Origin: Streptosporangiaceae bacterium
GTDB taxonomy: Bacteria; Actinomycetota; Actinomycetes; Streptosporangiales; Streptosporangiaceae
Length of the DNA stretch: 32,847 nucleotides
Direction of reading: 5' to 3'
Assembly: GCA_030041135.1 (NCBI GenBank)
Contig: JASHOL010000468.1
Coordinates: forward strand, 1-32,847
Below are positions 1 to 9,475 of the stretch, piece by piece. Both the position numbers and the translations under genes were made by a program. Numbering within the stretch: position 1 is the stretch's first letter; the number at the start of each line of letters is the position of its first letter. The notes beneath the pieces were generated by a model. That model was given only the letters and a program-made list of their open reading frames with translations, ran no database searches and had not been told where the DNA came from.

Positions 1-285
1 GGCCCGGATGCCGCGGCCGCGCTCCTCGCCGACTCCGGCCTGCTGACCGGCGACGACGACGCGATGTCGGGTGTCAGCGCGTGCAGCGGCATGGCCTGCA
101 CCCGGTCGATGGCCGACGTGCGCACGCTCGCCCGGCCGCTCGCCGGTCACCCCAGGACGCACTGGGCGGGCTGCGCCCGCGGCTGCGGCGCGCCGTCCGA
201 CGCCGAACTGGTCGTCGCGGCCGGGCCCGATGAGCTCCTGCTCGACGGCGAGCCCGTGGGAGTTGCCATCGCCGGAGTGTCATGA
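1..285 (+). CDS. cobG: CobG, precorrin-3B synthase (C-terminal part, 5' end outside window)
   Basis: The frame is open from base 1 and ends in TGA overlapping the next start (ATGA). CobG is the sirohaem/4Fe-4S monooxygenase of the aerobic cobalamin pathway that turns precorrin-3A into precorrin-3B. The visible tail carries two paired-cysteine motifs typical of sulfite/nitrite-reductase-like proteins: ACSGMAC followed by an ADVR segment, then GCARGCG (Cx3C). The first pair is spaced Cx4C, whereas the family norm I recall is Cx5C, so one residue appears to be missing. Position directly before cobH and cobIJ supports the call. Only about 94 residues are present, so the N-terminal domains cannot be judged. 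Confidence 0.88.
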   Translation, partial: GPDAAAALLADSGLLTGDDDAMSGVSACSGMACTRSMADVRTLARPLAGHPRTHWAGCARGCGAPSDAELVVAAGPDELLLDGEPVGVAIAGVS

Positions 286-977
286 CCAGGACAAGCTCGC
301 CGACCGGGACAGGCAGTTCCGGCGGGACAGGCAGTTCCGGCGGGACGGCGCGGCTGGACTACCAGCGGGACGGCGCGCTGATCTACCGCGAGTCGTTCGC
401 GATCATCCGGGCCGAGGCTGACCTGAGTGCGATCCCGGCCGACCTCGAACCCGCGGTGGTCCGGATGATTCATGCCTGCGGGATGACCGACTTGCCCGCC
501 GACGTCGCCTGGTCGCCTGGCGCAGGCGCTGCTGCCCGCACGGCTCTTGCCGCGGGCGCGCCGATCCTGTGCGACTCGGTGATGGTCGCCGGCGGAATCG
601 CCAGGTCCCGGTTGCGCGCCGGCAATCCGGTCGTCTGCACGCTGCGCGACACCAGCGTGCCTGACCTGGCGGCGCGCCTCGGCACCACGCGGTCGGCTGC
701 GGCGGTCGACCTGTGGCGCGACCAGCTCGACCGGTCGGTCGTGGCGATCGGCAACGCCCCGACCGCGCTGTTCCGGCTGCTGGAGCTGCTCGAATCCGGC
801 GCACCGCGGCCCGCTGCGATCATCGGCATCCCGGTCGGCTTCGTCGGCGCGGCCGAGTCCAAGCAGGCGCTGGCGTCCCGGTCCTTCGGCGTGCCTTACC
901 TCACCGTCCACGGCCGGCGCGGCGGCTCAGCGATGACGGCCGCCGCGGTGAACGCGCTGGCCGGAGGTCCCGAATGA
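282..977 (+). CDS. cobH: CobH, precorrin-8X methylmutase
   Basis: Encodes 231 aa. CobH (CbiC family) moves the C-11 methyl group to C-12, converting precorrin-8X to hydrogenobyrinic acid in the cytoplasm. The protein has the expected core: YRESF near the start, the RMIHACGM segment holding the conserved histidine, and [10 protein letters not shown] and GNPVVC in the middle. Length is close to the usual 205-220 aa. The excess is an N-terminal Ser/Gly/Thr-rich stretch with an imperfect duplication (GTGSSG then GTGSSG). The ATG overlaps the cobG stop by four bases, and the stop overlaps the cobIJ start by four, so the three genes are translationally coupled. Confidence 0.95.
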   Translation: MTRTSSPTGTGSSGGTGSSGGTARLDYQRDGALIYRESFAIIRAEADLSAIPADLEPAVVRMIHACGMTDLPADVAWSPGAGAAARTALAAGAPILCDSVMVAGGIARSRLRAGNPVVCTLRDTSVPDLAARLGTTRSAAAVDLWRDQLDRSVVAIGNAPTALFRLLELLESGAPRPAAIIGIPVGFVGAAESKQALASRSFGVPYLTVHGRRGGSAMTAAAVNALAGGPE

Positions 978-2578
978 GCCGCCGCCCAGGGCAGGTCACC
1001 GGCGTCGGTGTCGGGCCGGGTGATCCCGACCTGATTACGGTCAGGGCGGCGCGGCTCATCACGGCGGCCGACGTCATCGCCTATCACTGCGGGACGCACG
1101 GCCGCAGCATCGCGCGCGCGGCCGCCGAGCCCTACCTGCGCGCCGGGCAGACCGAGGAGGTGCTCAGCTACCCGGTCACCACCGAGCCCGCGGATCATCC
1201 AGGCGGGTACGAGGGCGCGATGGCCGAGTTCTACGCCGAGGCGGCCGAGCGGCTCGCGCGCCATCTTCGGGCCGGCCGGGACGTGGTAGTTCTCTGCGAG
1301 GGCGACCCGTCCCTGTACGGTTCTTACCTGCATCTGCACGAGCGCCTCAGCGGGCAGTTCCGGTCGGTGATCGTGCCGGGCATCTCCTCGGTGTCGGCCG
1401 GTGCGGCGGCCGCCTCGGTTCCGCTCGTGCTCCGCGACGAGGCGCTGACTGTGCTGCCGGGCACGCTGCCCGGCGACGACCTCCGGGCCCGGCTGGCCGG
1501 CACCGACGCAGTGGCCGTGCTCAAGCTCGGCCGGATGTTCGGCAAGGTGCGCTCCGCGCTGGAACAGGCCGGGATGCTCGACCGAGCGCTGTACATCGAG
1601 CGAGCCGGCACCAGCCGCGAGCGGGTGCAGCCCCTGGCCGGAGTGGACCCGGCCGGGGTACCTTACATGTCGCTCGCGCTGGTACCAGGCCGCGGGCGCT
1701 CGCGGGAGGATCTGGGGGGCCGGCCTCCCGGCCAGCGCGGCGAGCCCGTAGCGCCGGGGGTCGTGATCGTAGGGCTCGGGCCAGGCGATCCCGCCTGGCT
1801 GACACCCGAGGCAGGCGCGGCCATCGCCGAGGCCACGGACCTGGTGGGCTACCGGCCCTACCTCGCGCGGGTCCCGGTGCGGCCTGGGCAGGCCCGGCAC
1901 GCCTCGGGCAACACGGTCGAGGCCGACCGGTCGGCGCTGGCGCTCGATCTGGCTGCCGACGGCCGCCGGGTCGCGGTCGTGTCGTCCGGCGACCCTGGCG
2001 TGTTCGCGATGGCGGCTGCCGTCCTCGAGCAGGCGGTGTCCGGCGGCGAGCGGTGGGCCGGAGTACCGGTGACCGTCCTGCCGGGCGTCACCGCCGCGCA
2101 GGCCGTCGCGGCCAGGGCAGGCGCGCCGCTCGGGCACGATTACTGCGTGCTCAGCCTGTCGGACCGGCTGAAGCCGTGGCCGGTGATCGCCGAGCGGGTC
2201 GAGCACGCGGCGGCGGCCGACCTGGTGCTGGCGCTCTACAACCCGGCCTCCAGGTCCAGGACCTGGCAGCTGGCGGCCGTTGCCGACCTGCTCCTGCGCC
2301 ACCGCAGCCCGTCCACGCCAGTGATAGTCGGCCGGGCGGTGGGCCGCGACTGCGAGCAGCTGCGGGTGATCACGCTGGCCGAGCTCGGCGCCGCGGAGGT
2401 CGACATGTCCACGCTCGTCATCGTCGGCTCCAGCGCGACCAGGGTGGCGGAGCGCGACGGGCGGGCGGTCGTGTTCACGCCGCGCCACTACGGGGAAGCC
2501 GGCGCAGCAGCCAGCTCTCGGCATCTGCGGCGCACGAACAGCGAAGCGCGCGGGCCAGCTCAGGACGGCGCACCATGA
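974..2578 (+). CDS. cobIJ: CobI-CobJ fusion: precorrin-2 C20-methyltransferase / precorrin-3B C17-methyltransferase
   Basis: Encodes 534 aa and two SAM-dependent tetrapyrrole methylases in one chain, a common arrangement in actinomycetes. Residues about 1-245 are CobI, with [21 protein letters not shown] and VPGISS. Residues about 265-510 are CobJ, with [29 protein letters not shown] and LYNPAS. A short Gly/Arg-rich linker joins them. The ATG at 974 is chosen because it overlaps the cobH stop (ATGA) and precedes the first methylase strand by a few residues; the longer ORF from 713 runs inside cobH. The last 30 or so residues are a non-canonical tail that overlaps the 3' end of cobK on the other strand by 104 bases. 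Confidence 0.95.
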   Translation: MSRRPGQVTGVGVGPGDPDLITVRAARLITAADVIAYHCGTHGRSIARAAAEPYLRAGQTEEVLSYPVTTEPADHPGGYEGAMAEFYAEAAERLARHLRAGRDVVVLCEGDPSLYGSYLHLHERLSGQFRSVIVPGISSVSAGAAAASVPLVLRDEALTVLPGTLPGDDLRARLAGTDAVAVLKLGRMFGKVRSALEQAGMLDRALYIERAGTSRERVQPLAGVDPAGVPYMSLALVPGRGRSREDLGGRPPGQRGEPVAPGVVIVGLGPGDPAWLTPEAGAAIAEATDLVGYRPYLARVPVRPGQARHASGNTVEADRSALALDLAADGRRVAVVSSGDPGVFAMAAAVLEQAVSGGERWAGVPVTVLPGVTAAQAVAARAGAPLGHDYCVLSLSDRLKPWPVIAERVEHAAAADLVLALYNPASRSRTWQLAAVADLLLRHRSPSTPVIVGRAVGRDCEQLRVITLAELGAAEVDMSTLVIVGSSATRVAERDGRAVVFTPRHYGEAGAAASSRHLRRTNSEARGPAQDGAP

Positions 2579-3242
2579 CGACGGTGATGCCGAGGTCGCG
2601 GGCGGCTGCCAGCTTGCCGGCCGTCAGCTCGCCGCCACTGTTCTTGGTCACCAAGACGTCGATCCGGTGCTGGCGCATCAGCGCGAGTTCGGCCGCGGCG
2701 GCGTAGGGGCCGCGGGCCAGGATGACCTCGCGCAGCGGCGGCATCGGCCCGTCCGGCGGGTCCACGCAGCGGATCAGGAACCAGGTGTGCCGCAGCGGCG
2801 CGAACGCCGCCAGGCCCTGCCGTCCGGTCGTGAGGAACACCCGGCGTCCGAGGGCCGGCAGCAGGTGCGCGGCCTCGGTCAGCGAGCCGACCTCTCGCCA
2901 GTTGTCGTCGTCGCCTGGCTGCCACGGCGGGCGGACAACCCGCAGCAGCGGAATGCCGGTGAGGCCGCAGGCCGTGGCGGCGTTGGCCGACATGCCCGCG
3001 GCGAACGGATGCGTCGCGTCGATTACCGCGCTGATCTGCTGCTGCGTCAGCCACGCGGCCAGGCCCTCGGCGCCACCGAAGCCGCCGACGCGAACCTCGC
3101 CGGCCGGCAGCGCCGGGTCGCGGACACGGCCGGCCAGCGACGACACCACTCGCAGGCCTGGCCGGGCGGCTAGGCGCGAGGCCAGATCGCGCGCCTCACT
3201 GGTGCCGCCGAGGATCAGGACCGCCGGGCGGGCCGCGGTCAC
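2475..3242 (-). CDS. cobK: CobK, precorrin-6A reductase
   Basis: Encodes 255 aa. CobK reduces precorrin-6A to dihydroprecorrin-6 (precorrin-6B) with NADPH. Family marks seen are LILGGTSEAR at the N-terminus, DATHPFA, a TTGRQG segment and TKNSGG near the C-terminus, in the standard order and at standard length. The GTG start at 3242 overlaps the cobF stop (GTGA), so it is the last gene of the leftward cobL-cobM-cobF-cobK unit. Its 3' end lies inside the 3' end of the convergent cobIJ. Both frames are intact there, and no terminator is visible between the two units. Confidence 0.95.
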   Translation of the reverse strand: MTAARPAVLILGGTSEARDLASRLAARPGLRVVSSLAGRVRDPALPAGEVRVGGFGGAEGLAAWLTQQQISAVIDATHPFAAGMSANAATACGLTGIPLLRVVRPPWQPGDDDNWREVGSLTEAAHLLPALGRRVFLTTGRQGLAAFAPLRHTWFLIRCVDPPDGPMPPLREVILARGPYAAAAELALMRQHRIDVLVTKNSGGELTAGKLAAARDLGITVVMVRRPELARALRCSCAADAESWLLRRLPRSGAA

Positions 3243-4036
3243 TGCGGCTCCTCGGCCGGGCGAGCGGCCTCATCTGCGGGCCGGGTGGTTCGGCGCAGCA
3301 GGTAGGTGTCCATGATCCAGCCGTGCCGCTGCCTGGCCGCTTCGCGCTCGGCGACGATGCGGCCGGCGACGTCGGCGACCCGCCCGGCGATCAGGATCTC
3401 GTCCGGCGTGCCGACGTAGGCTCCCCAGTAGATCTCGTCGTCGCCGTCCGCGACGCTGAACGCCGTCCGCGCGTCGAGCATGACCACGACATCGTCGCTG
3501 TGGGCGGGGAAACCCTCGTCCGCCAGCCTCCGGCCGGTGGTGATGTGCAGCGGACGGCCGGTCCTGGTGAGGCTGACCCGGTGCTGGGCGGCCAGCGCCT
3601 GCACGCTGCTGATGCCGGGGATCACCCGGAGTTCGAAGCTGACGCGGCCGCGCGCCCGCACCTCGGCCAGCACGTGCAGCGTGCTGTCGTACAGCGCCGG
3701 GTCGCCCCAGGCCAGGAATACGCCCCGGCCGTCCTCGGCGAGTTCGTCGGTCAGCAGCCGCTCGTAGATGTCCGCCCGGCGGGCGCGCCAGTCCTCGACC
3801 GCCGCGGCATACTCGGCCGCGTCGCGGTCGCGCTGCACATCGGCGGCGGTGACGAACCGGCCGCCGCCGGTGACGTACCGATCGCAGATCTGCCTGCGCA
3901 CGTCCGTAAGGCTTTCCCTGTCCTCGCCCTTGTCCAGCATGAACACCACGTCGGCGGCGTTCAGCTCGCTGACGGCCTGGACGGTGACGTGCTCGGGATT
4001 GCCTGACCCGATGCCCACGACGGAGATGGTTCTCAT
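3239..4036 (-). CDS. cobF: CobF, precorrin-6A synthase (deacetylating)
   Basis: Encodes 265 aa. CobF methylates C-1 of precorrin-5 with loss of the acetyl group, a step specific to the aerobic pathway, so its presence fixes the pathway type. The tetrapyrrole methylase fold is marked by VVGIGSGNPEHVT, FLAWGDPALYDST and VIPGISSVQ. The family-typical C-terminal region around EIYWGAYVGTPDEIL is present. The ATG at 4036 overlaps the cobM stop and the TGA overlaps the cobK start, consistent with one leftward transcript. Length matches the family. Confidence 0.95.
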   Translation of the reverse strand: MRTISVVGIGSGNPEHVTVQAVSELNAADVVFMLDKGEDRESLTDVRRQICDRYVTGGGRFVTAADVQRDRDAAEYAAAVEDWRARRADIYERLLTDELAEDGRGVFLAWGDPALYDSTLHVLAEVRARGRVSFELRVIPGISSVQALAAQHRVSLTRTGRPLHITTGRRLADEGFPAHSDDVVVMLDARTAFSVADGDDEIYWGAYVGTPDEILIAGRVADVAGRIVAEREAARQRHGWIMDTYLLRRTTRPADEAARPAEEPQ

Positions 4037-4800
4037 GGCGCGCTCCTGTTGACGGGCAGGCCTCGGTCACGGCCCGCCGAGTACAGGTGACTCTCGTCGA
4101 AGCACGACTGCGCCAGCACCCGCCCGACAACGATGATCGCCGTGCGGCGGATACCAGCGGCCCGGACCCGGCTCGCGAGGTCGCCCAGGCTGCACCGGAT
4201 GACCTCCTCGTCCGGCCAGCTCGCCCTGGCCACGACCGCCACCGGGCAGTCCGGGCCGTAGCGCGGCAGCAGATCCGCGGCGACCTTGTCGATGCTCTGC
4301 ACCGCCAGGTGCAGCACGAGGGTGGCGCCGGTGACGGCGAGCGAGGCGAGGTCCTCGCCTGGCGGCATGGGCGTGGCCCGGGCGGCGGCCCTGGTCAGCA
4401 CGACCGTCTGCCCGACGCCCGGCAGCGTCAGCTCCTGCCGCAGCGCCGCGGCCGCGGCCGCGAACGCCGGGACGCCGGGAACGATCTGCCACGGCACGCC
4501 GGCGGCATCGAGCCGCCTGGCCTGCTCGGCAACGGCGCTGAAGATCGACGGATCGCCACTGTGCAGCCGGGCGACGTCCTCGCCGGCGCGGTGCGCGGAC
4601 ACCAACCGCGCGGTGATCGCATCGAGATCCAGGTCTTTGGTGTCCACGAGCCGCGCGCCCGGCCTGGCCCCGGCCAGCACCTCCGGCGGCACCAGGCTGC
4701 CGGCATACAAGACCACCGGCGCGGCCGCGATGATCCGCTGGGCGCGCAGGGTCAGCAGGTCGGCCGCGCCGGGACCCGCGCCGATGAAGTAAACGGTCAT
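4033..4800 (-). CDS. cobM: CobM, precorrin-4 C11-methyltransferase
   Basis: Encodes 255 aa and methylates C-11 of precorrin-4 to give precorrin-5. Sequence marks are VYFIGAGPGAADLLT at the N-terminus, VLYAGSLVP, RLHSGDPSIFSA, VPGVPAFAAAAA and a terminal VGRVLAQ block. The ORF track extends this frame to 5565, but that extension lies inside cobL in another frame. The ATG at 4800 is chosen because it starts exactly at the methylase fold and overlaps the cobL stop as ATGA. It sits between cobL and cobF in the leftward unit. Confidence 0.95.
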   Translation of the reverse strand: MTVYFIGAGPGAADLLTLRAQRIIAAAPVVLYAGSLVPPEVLAGARPGARLVDTKDLDLDAITARLVSAHRAGEDVARLHSGDPSIFSAVAEQARRLDAAGVPWQIVPGVPAFAAAAAALRQELTLPGVGQTVVLTRAAARATPMPPGEDLASLAVTGATLVLHLAVQSIDKVAADLLPRYGPDCPVAVVARASWPDEEVIRCSLGDLASRVRAAGIRRTAIIVVGRVLAQSCFDESHLYSAGRDRGLPVNRSAP

Positions 4801-6026
4801 GTCCTGGTCACCTGCCACTGCGTGACCGGGAGGGCGGGACGCCAGGTGGTGAAGCCGCCAAGCGGCTCCCGGTAGCTGATGCCTACCTTGACCAGCTCTC
4901 CCCCGAGTTCCTGCTGCCAGCCCTGCAGCAGCGCCTCCGACTCGATCGTGACGGCGTGCGCCACCAGCCGGCCGCCTGGCCGCAGCCGCTCCCAGCAGGC
5001 CGGCAGCACCCCGCTGGCCGTGAGCCCCCCGCCGATGAACACCGCATCGGGGTCGGGCAGCCCGTGCAGCGCGGCCGGCGCCGCGCCCGTGATCACCCGG
5101 AGGCCGGGCACGCCGAGGGCGGCCGCGTTGCGGCCGGCGCGTTCGGCCCGATCGGGCCTGGCCTCGATCGCGACGGCACGGGCAAGGGGATCGGCGCGCA
5201 TCCACTCGATGCCGACACTGCCGCTGGCGGCGCCGACGTCCCACAGCAGTGCGCCCGGCCCTGGCCGCAGCACGGCCAGCGCCAGCGCCCGTAGCTCGCG
5301 GCGGGTGACTTGCCCGTCGGTCTCGTAGGCGCTGTCCGGCAGGCCAGGCACACGGCCGGCGACTGCGCCTGGGTCCTGGACGGCCGTCACGGCAAGCACG
5401 CACAGGTCCGCCGATCGGCCCGTCGTTAGCTCCACGGCCTGGCCCGGCGGGCTTACGCGCTCGTCGGGTGCCCCCAGCTGTTCCAGCAGGATCAGCTCGC
5501 TTGCGCCCCAGCCGCGATCGGTCAGCACGCGCGCCACCTCGGGCGGGGTCCGGCGGTCGCGGCACAGCACGATCAGCCGGGCACCGGGCTGCATGGCGGC
5601 CAGCGTCGCCTCCGGCCGCTGGTTAACCAGCGACACGACCGTAATCTCCTGCTGGGGCCAGCCCAGCCGTGCGCAGGCCAGCGCTACGGAGGACACCGCG
5701 GGCAGGATGCGCACCGCCGCCGGGCCGAGCCGCCGGCTCAGCGTCGCGCCGATGCCGTGCAGTGTCGGGTCGCCGCTGGCCAGGACGCACAGGCCGGGAT
5801 TCTGGCCTACGAGCTCGTCCAGGTTCTCCAGCAGCGGGGACGGCAGCGGAACGCGCCGCGCAGCCAAGTCAGGCAGCAGCGCAAGCTGACGCTGGCTGCC
5901 GGCGATTACGGTCGCCGCGGTCAGGGCGTCACGAGCGTCCTGCGTCAGCGACGGCCAGCCGCCCGCGCCGATGCCGACGACCGTGATCTGGCCAGGCTGG
6001 CTCTGGCTGCGCTCAGCTGAAGTCAT
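4797..6026 (-). CDS. cobL: CobL, precorrin-6B C5,15-methyltransferase (decarboxylating)
   Basis: Encodes 409 aa with two domains. The N-terminal half is a CbiE-type methylase (ITVVGIGAGGW, VLASGDPTLHGIG, LPAVSSVALA). The C-terminal half is a CbiT-type Rossmann methyltransferase/decarboxylase (LLWDVGAASGSVGIEW, AVFIGGGLT). Together they methylate C-5 and C-15 and decarboxylate the C-12 acetate to give precorrin-8X. The ATG at 6026 is preferred to the in-frame ATG at 6098 because it puts the fold about 14 residues from the start; neither has a strong ribosome binding site. It is the first gene of the leftward unit and diverges from the riboswitch-controlled operon. Confidence 0.94.
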   Translation of the reverse strand: MTSAERSQSQPGQITVVGIGAGGWPSLTQDARDALTAATVIAGSQRQLALLPDLAARRVPLPSPLLENLDELVGQNPGLCVLASGDPTLHGIGATLSRRLGPAAVRILPAVSSVALACARLGWPQQEITVVSLVNQRPEATLAAMQPGARLIVLCRDRRTPPEVARVLTDRGWGASELILLEQLGAPDERVSPPGQAVELTTGRSADLCVLAVTAVQDPGAVAGRVPGLPDSAYETDGQVTRRELRALALAVLRPGPGALLWDVGAASGSVGIEWMRADPLARAVAIEARPDRAERAGRNAAALGVPGLRVITGAAPAALHGLPDPDAVFIGGGLTASGVLPACWERLRPGGRLVAHAVTIESEALLQGWQQELGGELVKVGISYREPLGGFTTWRPALPVTQWQVTRT

Positions 6027-6120
6027 CGACCGCACGGTATCGCGGCCGGCGTCCGCATGCGCGGCGGGCCGTGACCGCGAACCGCCGACAGGCACCATGC
6101 GAGCTTTTCGCCGGATCAGC

Positions 6121-6149
6121 TTGACCCTCTGTCGCCGCCCGCTTACAGT
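6121..6149 (+). promoter_or_regulatory. Predicted housekeeping promoter driving the riboswitch leader
   Basis: TTGACC and TACAGT are separated by 17 bases, a good sigma-70/HrdB-type spacing. Five of six -35 bases and four of six -10 bases match consensus. Transcription would begin near 6156, just upstream of the riboswitch aptamer. Inferred from sequence only. Confidence 0.55.
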
Positions 6150-6169
6150 ATCGCTGCCCCGGCTATCTA

Positions 6170-6275
6170 CGGCCTTGGGCCGATGCAGAACCAGCGAAGT
6201 CCGGTGAGATCCCGGCGCTGTCCCGCAACGGTAGTCCCCCCTCGGGGGCGAGCCCGGTCGCCTGCTCTGCGTCGC
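6170..6275 (+). promoter_or_regulatory. Cobalamin (adenosylcobalamin) riboswitch aptamer
   Basis: The conserved core is readable: CCGGTGAGATCCCGG followed by GCTGTCCCGCAACGGTAGT. A short CCCCC-CTC-GGGGG hairpin (6236-6248) follows, then the B12-box-like GAGCCCGGTCGCCTGC, matching the known GAGYCAGGA-ACCTGC consensus. It lies on the + strand about 60 nt before the import gene btuC, which fits its role of switching off corrinoid import and late synthesis when cobalamin is plentiful. The outer boundaries are approximate because the P1 strand was not folded. Confidence 0.9.
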
Positions 6276-6284
6276 CGAAGTTGG

Positions 6285-6326
6285 TCCTCGGAGTAAGGAC
6301 GGCTTGTGCGTCCTCCGAGGAGGGAG
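6285..6326 (+). promoter_or_regulatory. Riboswitch expression platform: hairpin reaching the btuC Shine-Dalgarno
   Basis: TCCTCGG (6285-6291) pairs with CCGAGGA (6315-6321), and AGGAC (6296-6300) pairs with GTCCT (6310-6314), giving a 7+5 bp hairpin with a small bulge. Its 3' arm runs into the purine-rich GAGGAGGGAGGG ribosome binding site ahead of the GTG at 6336. There is no U-tract, so this looks like translational control rather than termination. That is an inference from pairing alone. Confidence 0.55.
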
Positions 6327-6335
6327 GGCGCACGA

Positions 6336-7501
6336 GTGCGCGAGGACGATACTCGGCCCAGGCCGGCGCAGCCTGACACCGGTAGCGGCGGATCACTCAC
6401 GGCACGGGCAGCGGCCGTGCCAAAGCTGGCCCCGGCTGAACCCCTCACGCCGCGACCAAGGCCGCGCGGCCGGCGGCGGGATCGCGTCCCCCTGTCGATC
6501 GTGCTGCTCGCGTGCCTGGTGTTTTTGCTGACGACGATGACCGCGGGCGTCGCCATCGGCTCGGTGCCGCTCAGCCCGGCGCAGGTCTGGCATGTCGTCG
6601 TGGCCGGCCTGGCTGGTCACGCGCCGAACACCGTGGCCGGCATCATCGTGTGGCAGATCCGGCTGCCGAGAGTCCTGCTCGCAGCTGTCGTCGGGGCGGC
6701 GCTGACCACTGCGGGCGCGGTCGTCCAGGTTCTGGTCCGCAACGCCCTCGCCGACCCGTTCCTGCTCGGCGTGTCGTCGGGTGCCAGCGTCGGTGCCACC
6801 GCCGTGCTGCTGCTCGGGGCGTTCGCATCGCTCGGCCAGTGGGCGATCTCGGTGGGCAGTGTGCTTGGCGCCCTCGCCGCGATGGCAGCCGTGTTCCTGG
6901 TGTCCCGCACCGGATCCTCGCTGTCACCTACGCAGCTGATCCTGTGCGGCGTCGTGATGTCGGCCCTGTTCGAGTCCGTGACCAGCTTCCTGATCTTCCG
7001 CGGCAACCCGCAGGCGACGCAGTCGGTGCTGTTCTGGCTGCTGGGATCGTTCGGCCTGGCCAGCTGGAATCAGCTGCCGATCCCGGCGGTGGCGCTGGCC
7101 GCGGCGATGGTCTACCTGCTCGCGCAGGGCCGTACGCTGAACGCCCTGGCCATGGGGTCCGAGCCAGCCGCGGCCCTGGGCGTCGACGTGCACGCGCTGC
7201 GCCGGAACCTGTTCGTAGTGACCTCGCTGATGGCCGGCGTGGCCGTCGCGGTCAGCGGCATCATCGGGTTCGTCGGGCTGGTCGTGCCGCACATCGTCCG
7301 CCTCATGGTCGGCTCCGACCACCGCCGTGTACTGCCCACGGGCGCGCTGTTCGGTGCCAGCTTCATGGTCCTCGGCGACCTGCTCGCGCGGACCATCGTC
7401 GCCCCGCAGGAAATGCCGATCGGTGTGATCACCGCGTTCATCGGCGCACCCACCCTCATCGTGCTGATCCGCCGCCGCCCCTACCTCTACGGCGCGACGC
7501 A

Positions 7502-7505
<4 letters not shown>
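6336..7505 (+). CDS. btuC: BtuC-like corrinoid ABC transporter permease (FecCD family)
   Basis: Encodes about 389 aa from the GTG at 6336, which follows a strong GAGGAGGGAGGG ribosome binding site; the track start at 6306 lies within the regulatory hairpin. FecCD permeases form the membrane channel of B12 and siderophore importers. After a charged, Pro/Arg-rich N-terminal extension there are about ten hydrophobic segments. Family motifs include IRLPRVLLAAVVGAAL, NPLADPFLLG-type (here NALADPFLLGVSSGAS), GxxxxGxIGFVGLVVPH and a C-terminal IGAPTLIVLIRR. Substrate identity rests on the upstream cobalamin riboswitch and the following cobQ/cobD. It overlaps btuD by four bases. Confidence 0.88.
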
Positions 7506-8338
<833 letters not shown>

Positions 8339-8354
8339 CCCGAGAGGAAACCCG

Positions 8355-9428
8355 ATGCACCACTACGCCCGCAGACCCGTTCTCGCACTCCGGCAGCGTG
8401 CCTGGCGCGCCGTGGCGCTGCCTGCCGCGTTGCTGGCCGGGGTCAGCGTCCTCGCCGCCTGCGGCAGCAGCCCGTCCGGATCGTCCATCTCCGCCAAGGA
8501 CGGTACGTACCCGGTGACGGTGACGAGCTGCGGAACCGCCGAAACCTACACCAAGGCCCCGACCCGGGCCGTGGCCAACGACATCAACACCACCGAGGAC
8601 ATGCTCGCGCTGAGCCTGGAGCCGCGCATGGTCGGCACGTTCGGCGCGGTCGGTGACGGGCCGGTCAGCCAGCCGATCCCAGCGCAGTACCAGGCTGGCT
8701 TCCGAGAGGTCCGAGACGCATCGCCAGACAACTACTTCACGCTCGAGCAGCTGGTCGGGCTGCATCCGGATTTCCTGTTCGCCGGATGGAACTACGGGCT
8801 GCAGACGGGCACCAACCTGACGCCTCAGTACCTGTCCAAGTTCGGCATCAAGACCCTGGTGCTGGCCGAGTCGTGCGCCTGGGTCCAGCACAAGACATCC
8901 GTCAGCATCGACGACACCTATACCGACCTGCGCAACCTCGGCGCAATCTTCGGAGTTCAGTCCCGCGCCGACAAGGTGATCGCCAGCATGGAGGCACAGG
9001 TGGCAGCGGTCAGGGCCAAGATTGCCGGCCTGAAGCCGATCACGGTCTTCGACTACGACAGCGGCGAGCCCGCGCCCTTCACCGGGCCAGGACTAGCCAT
9101 GATCAATGCCCTCATCACGCTCGGCGGGGGGACCAACATCTTCGGGTCGCTGAAGCAGAGCTGGACCTCAGTTTCCTGGGAGCAGGTCGTGGCGGCGCAG
9201 CCGCGGTGCATCATCATCAACGACTACGGCACGCCGACGGCAGCGCAGAAGGAGAAGTTCCTGGAGACCTTCAGCGCGAGCAAGAACCTGCCGGCCGTGA
9301 AGAACCACTGCTTCCTGGTGCTCAGCTACGACGAGGTCACCCCCAGCCCCCGCAACGCCGAGGCGGTCAAGCAGATAGCACAATGGCTGCACCCGTCGGC
9401 CTTCGGCCTGCCCGCCGACGGATCCTGA
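8355..9428 (+). CDS. btuF: BtuF-like corrinoid-binding lipoprotein
   Basis: Encodes 357 aa. An N-terminal signal ends in a VLAAC lipobox with Cys36 as the predicted lipidated residue, so the mature protein is tethered outside the membrane. The body fits the helical-backbone (TroA/BtuF-like) binding-protein class: PTRAVA near the start, [16 protein letters not shown] in the first lobe and a [11 protein letters not shown] segment in the second. A GAGAGG ribosome binding site lies 16 bases after btuD. The riboswitch suggests a corrinoid ligand, but siderophore or other cofactor binders share this fold. Confidence 0.82.
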   Translation: MHHYARRPVLALRQRAWRAVALPAALLAGVSVLAACGSSPSGSSISAKDGTYPVTVTSCGTAETYTKAPTRAVANDINTTEDMLALSLEPRMVGTFGAVGDGPVSQPIPAQYQAGFREVRDASPDNYFTLEQLVGLHPDFLFAGWNYGLQTGTNLTPQYLSKFGIKTLVLAESCAWVQHKTSVSIDDTYTDLRNLGAIFGVQSRADKVIASMEAQVAAVRAKIAGLKPITVFDYDSGEPAPFTGPGLAMINALITLGGGTNIFGSLKQSWTSVSWEQVVAAQPRCIIINDYGTPTAAQKEKFLETFSASKNLPAVKNHCFLVLSYDEVTPSPRNAEAVKQIAQWLHPSAFGLPADGS

Positions 9429-9475
9429 GCACGCCGACGGATTCGGCCGGTAGCGGAAGGGAGCGCGAGTCCCCG

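Noticed and set aside
896-2524. 542-aa minus-strand ORF opposite cobIJ
   Set aside because: Antisense shadow; the + strand has two complete methylase domains.
4801-5565. N-terminal extension of cobM in the 510-aa ORF
   Set aside because: Lies inside cobL in another frame and is Arg/Gly/Ala-rich; ATG 4800 begins exactly at the methylase fold.
6027-6120. A second cobalamin riboswitch for cobL on the minus strand
   Set aside because: No B12-box or CCGGTG core could be read on the minus strand between cobL and the promoter.
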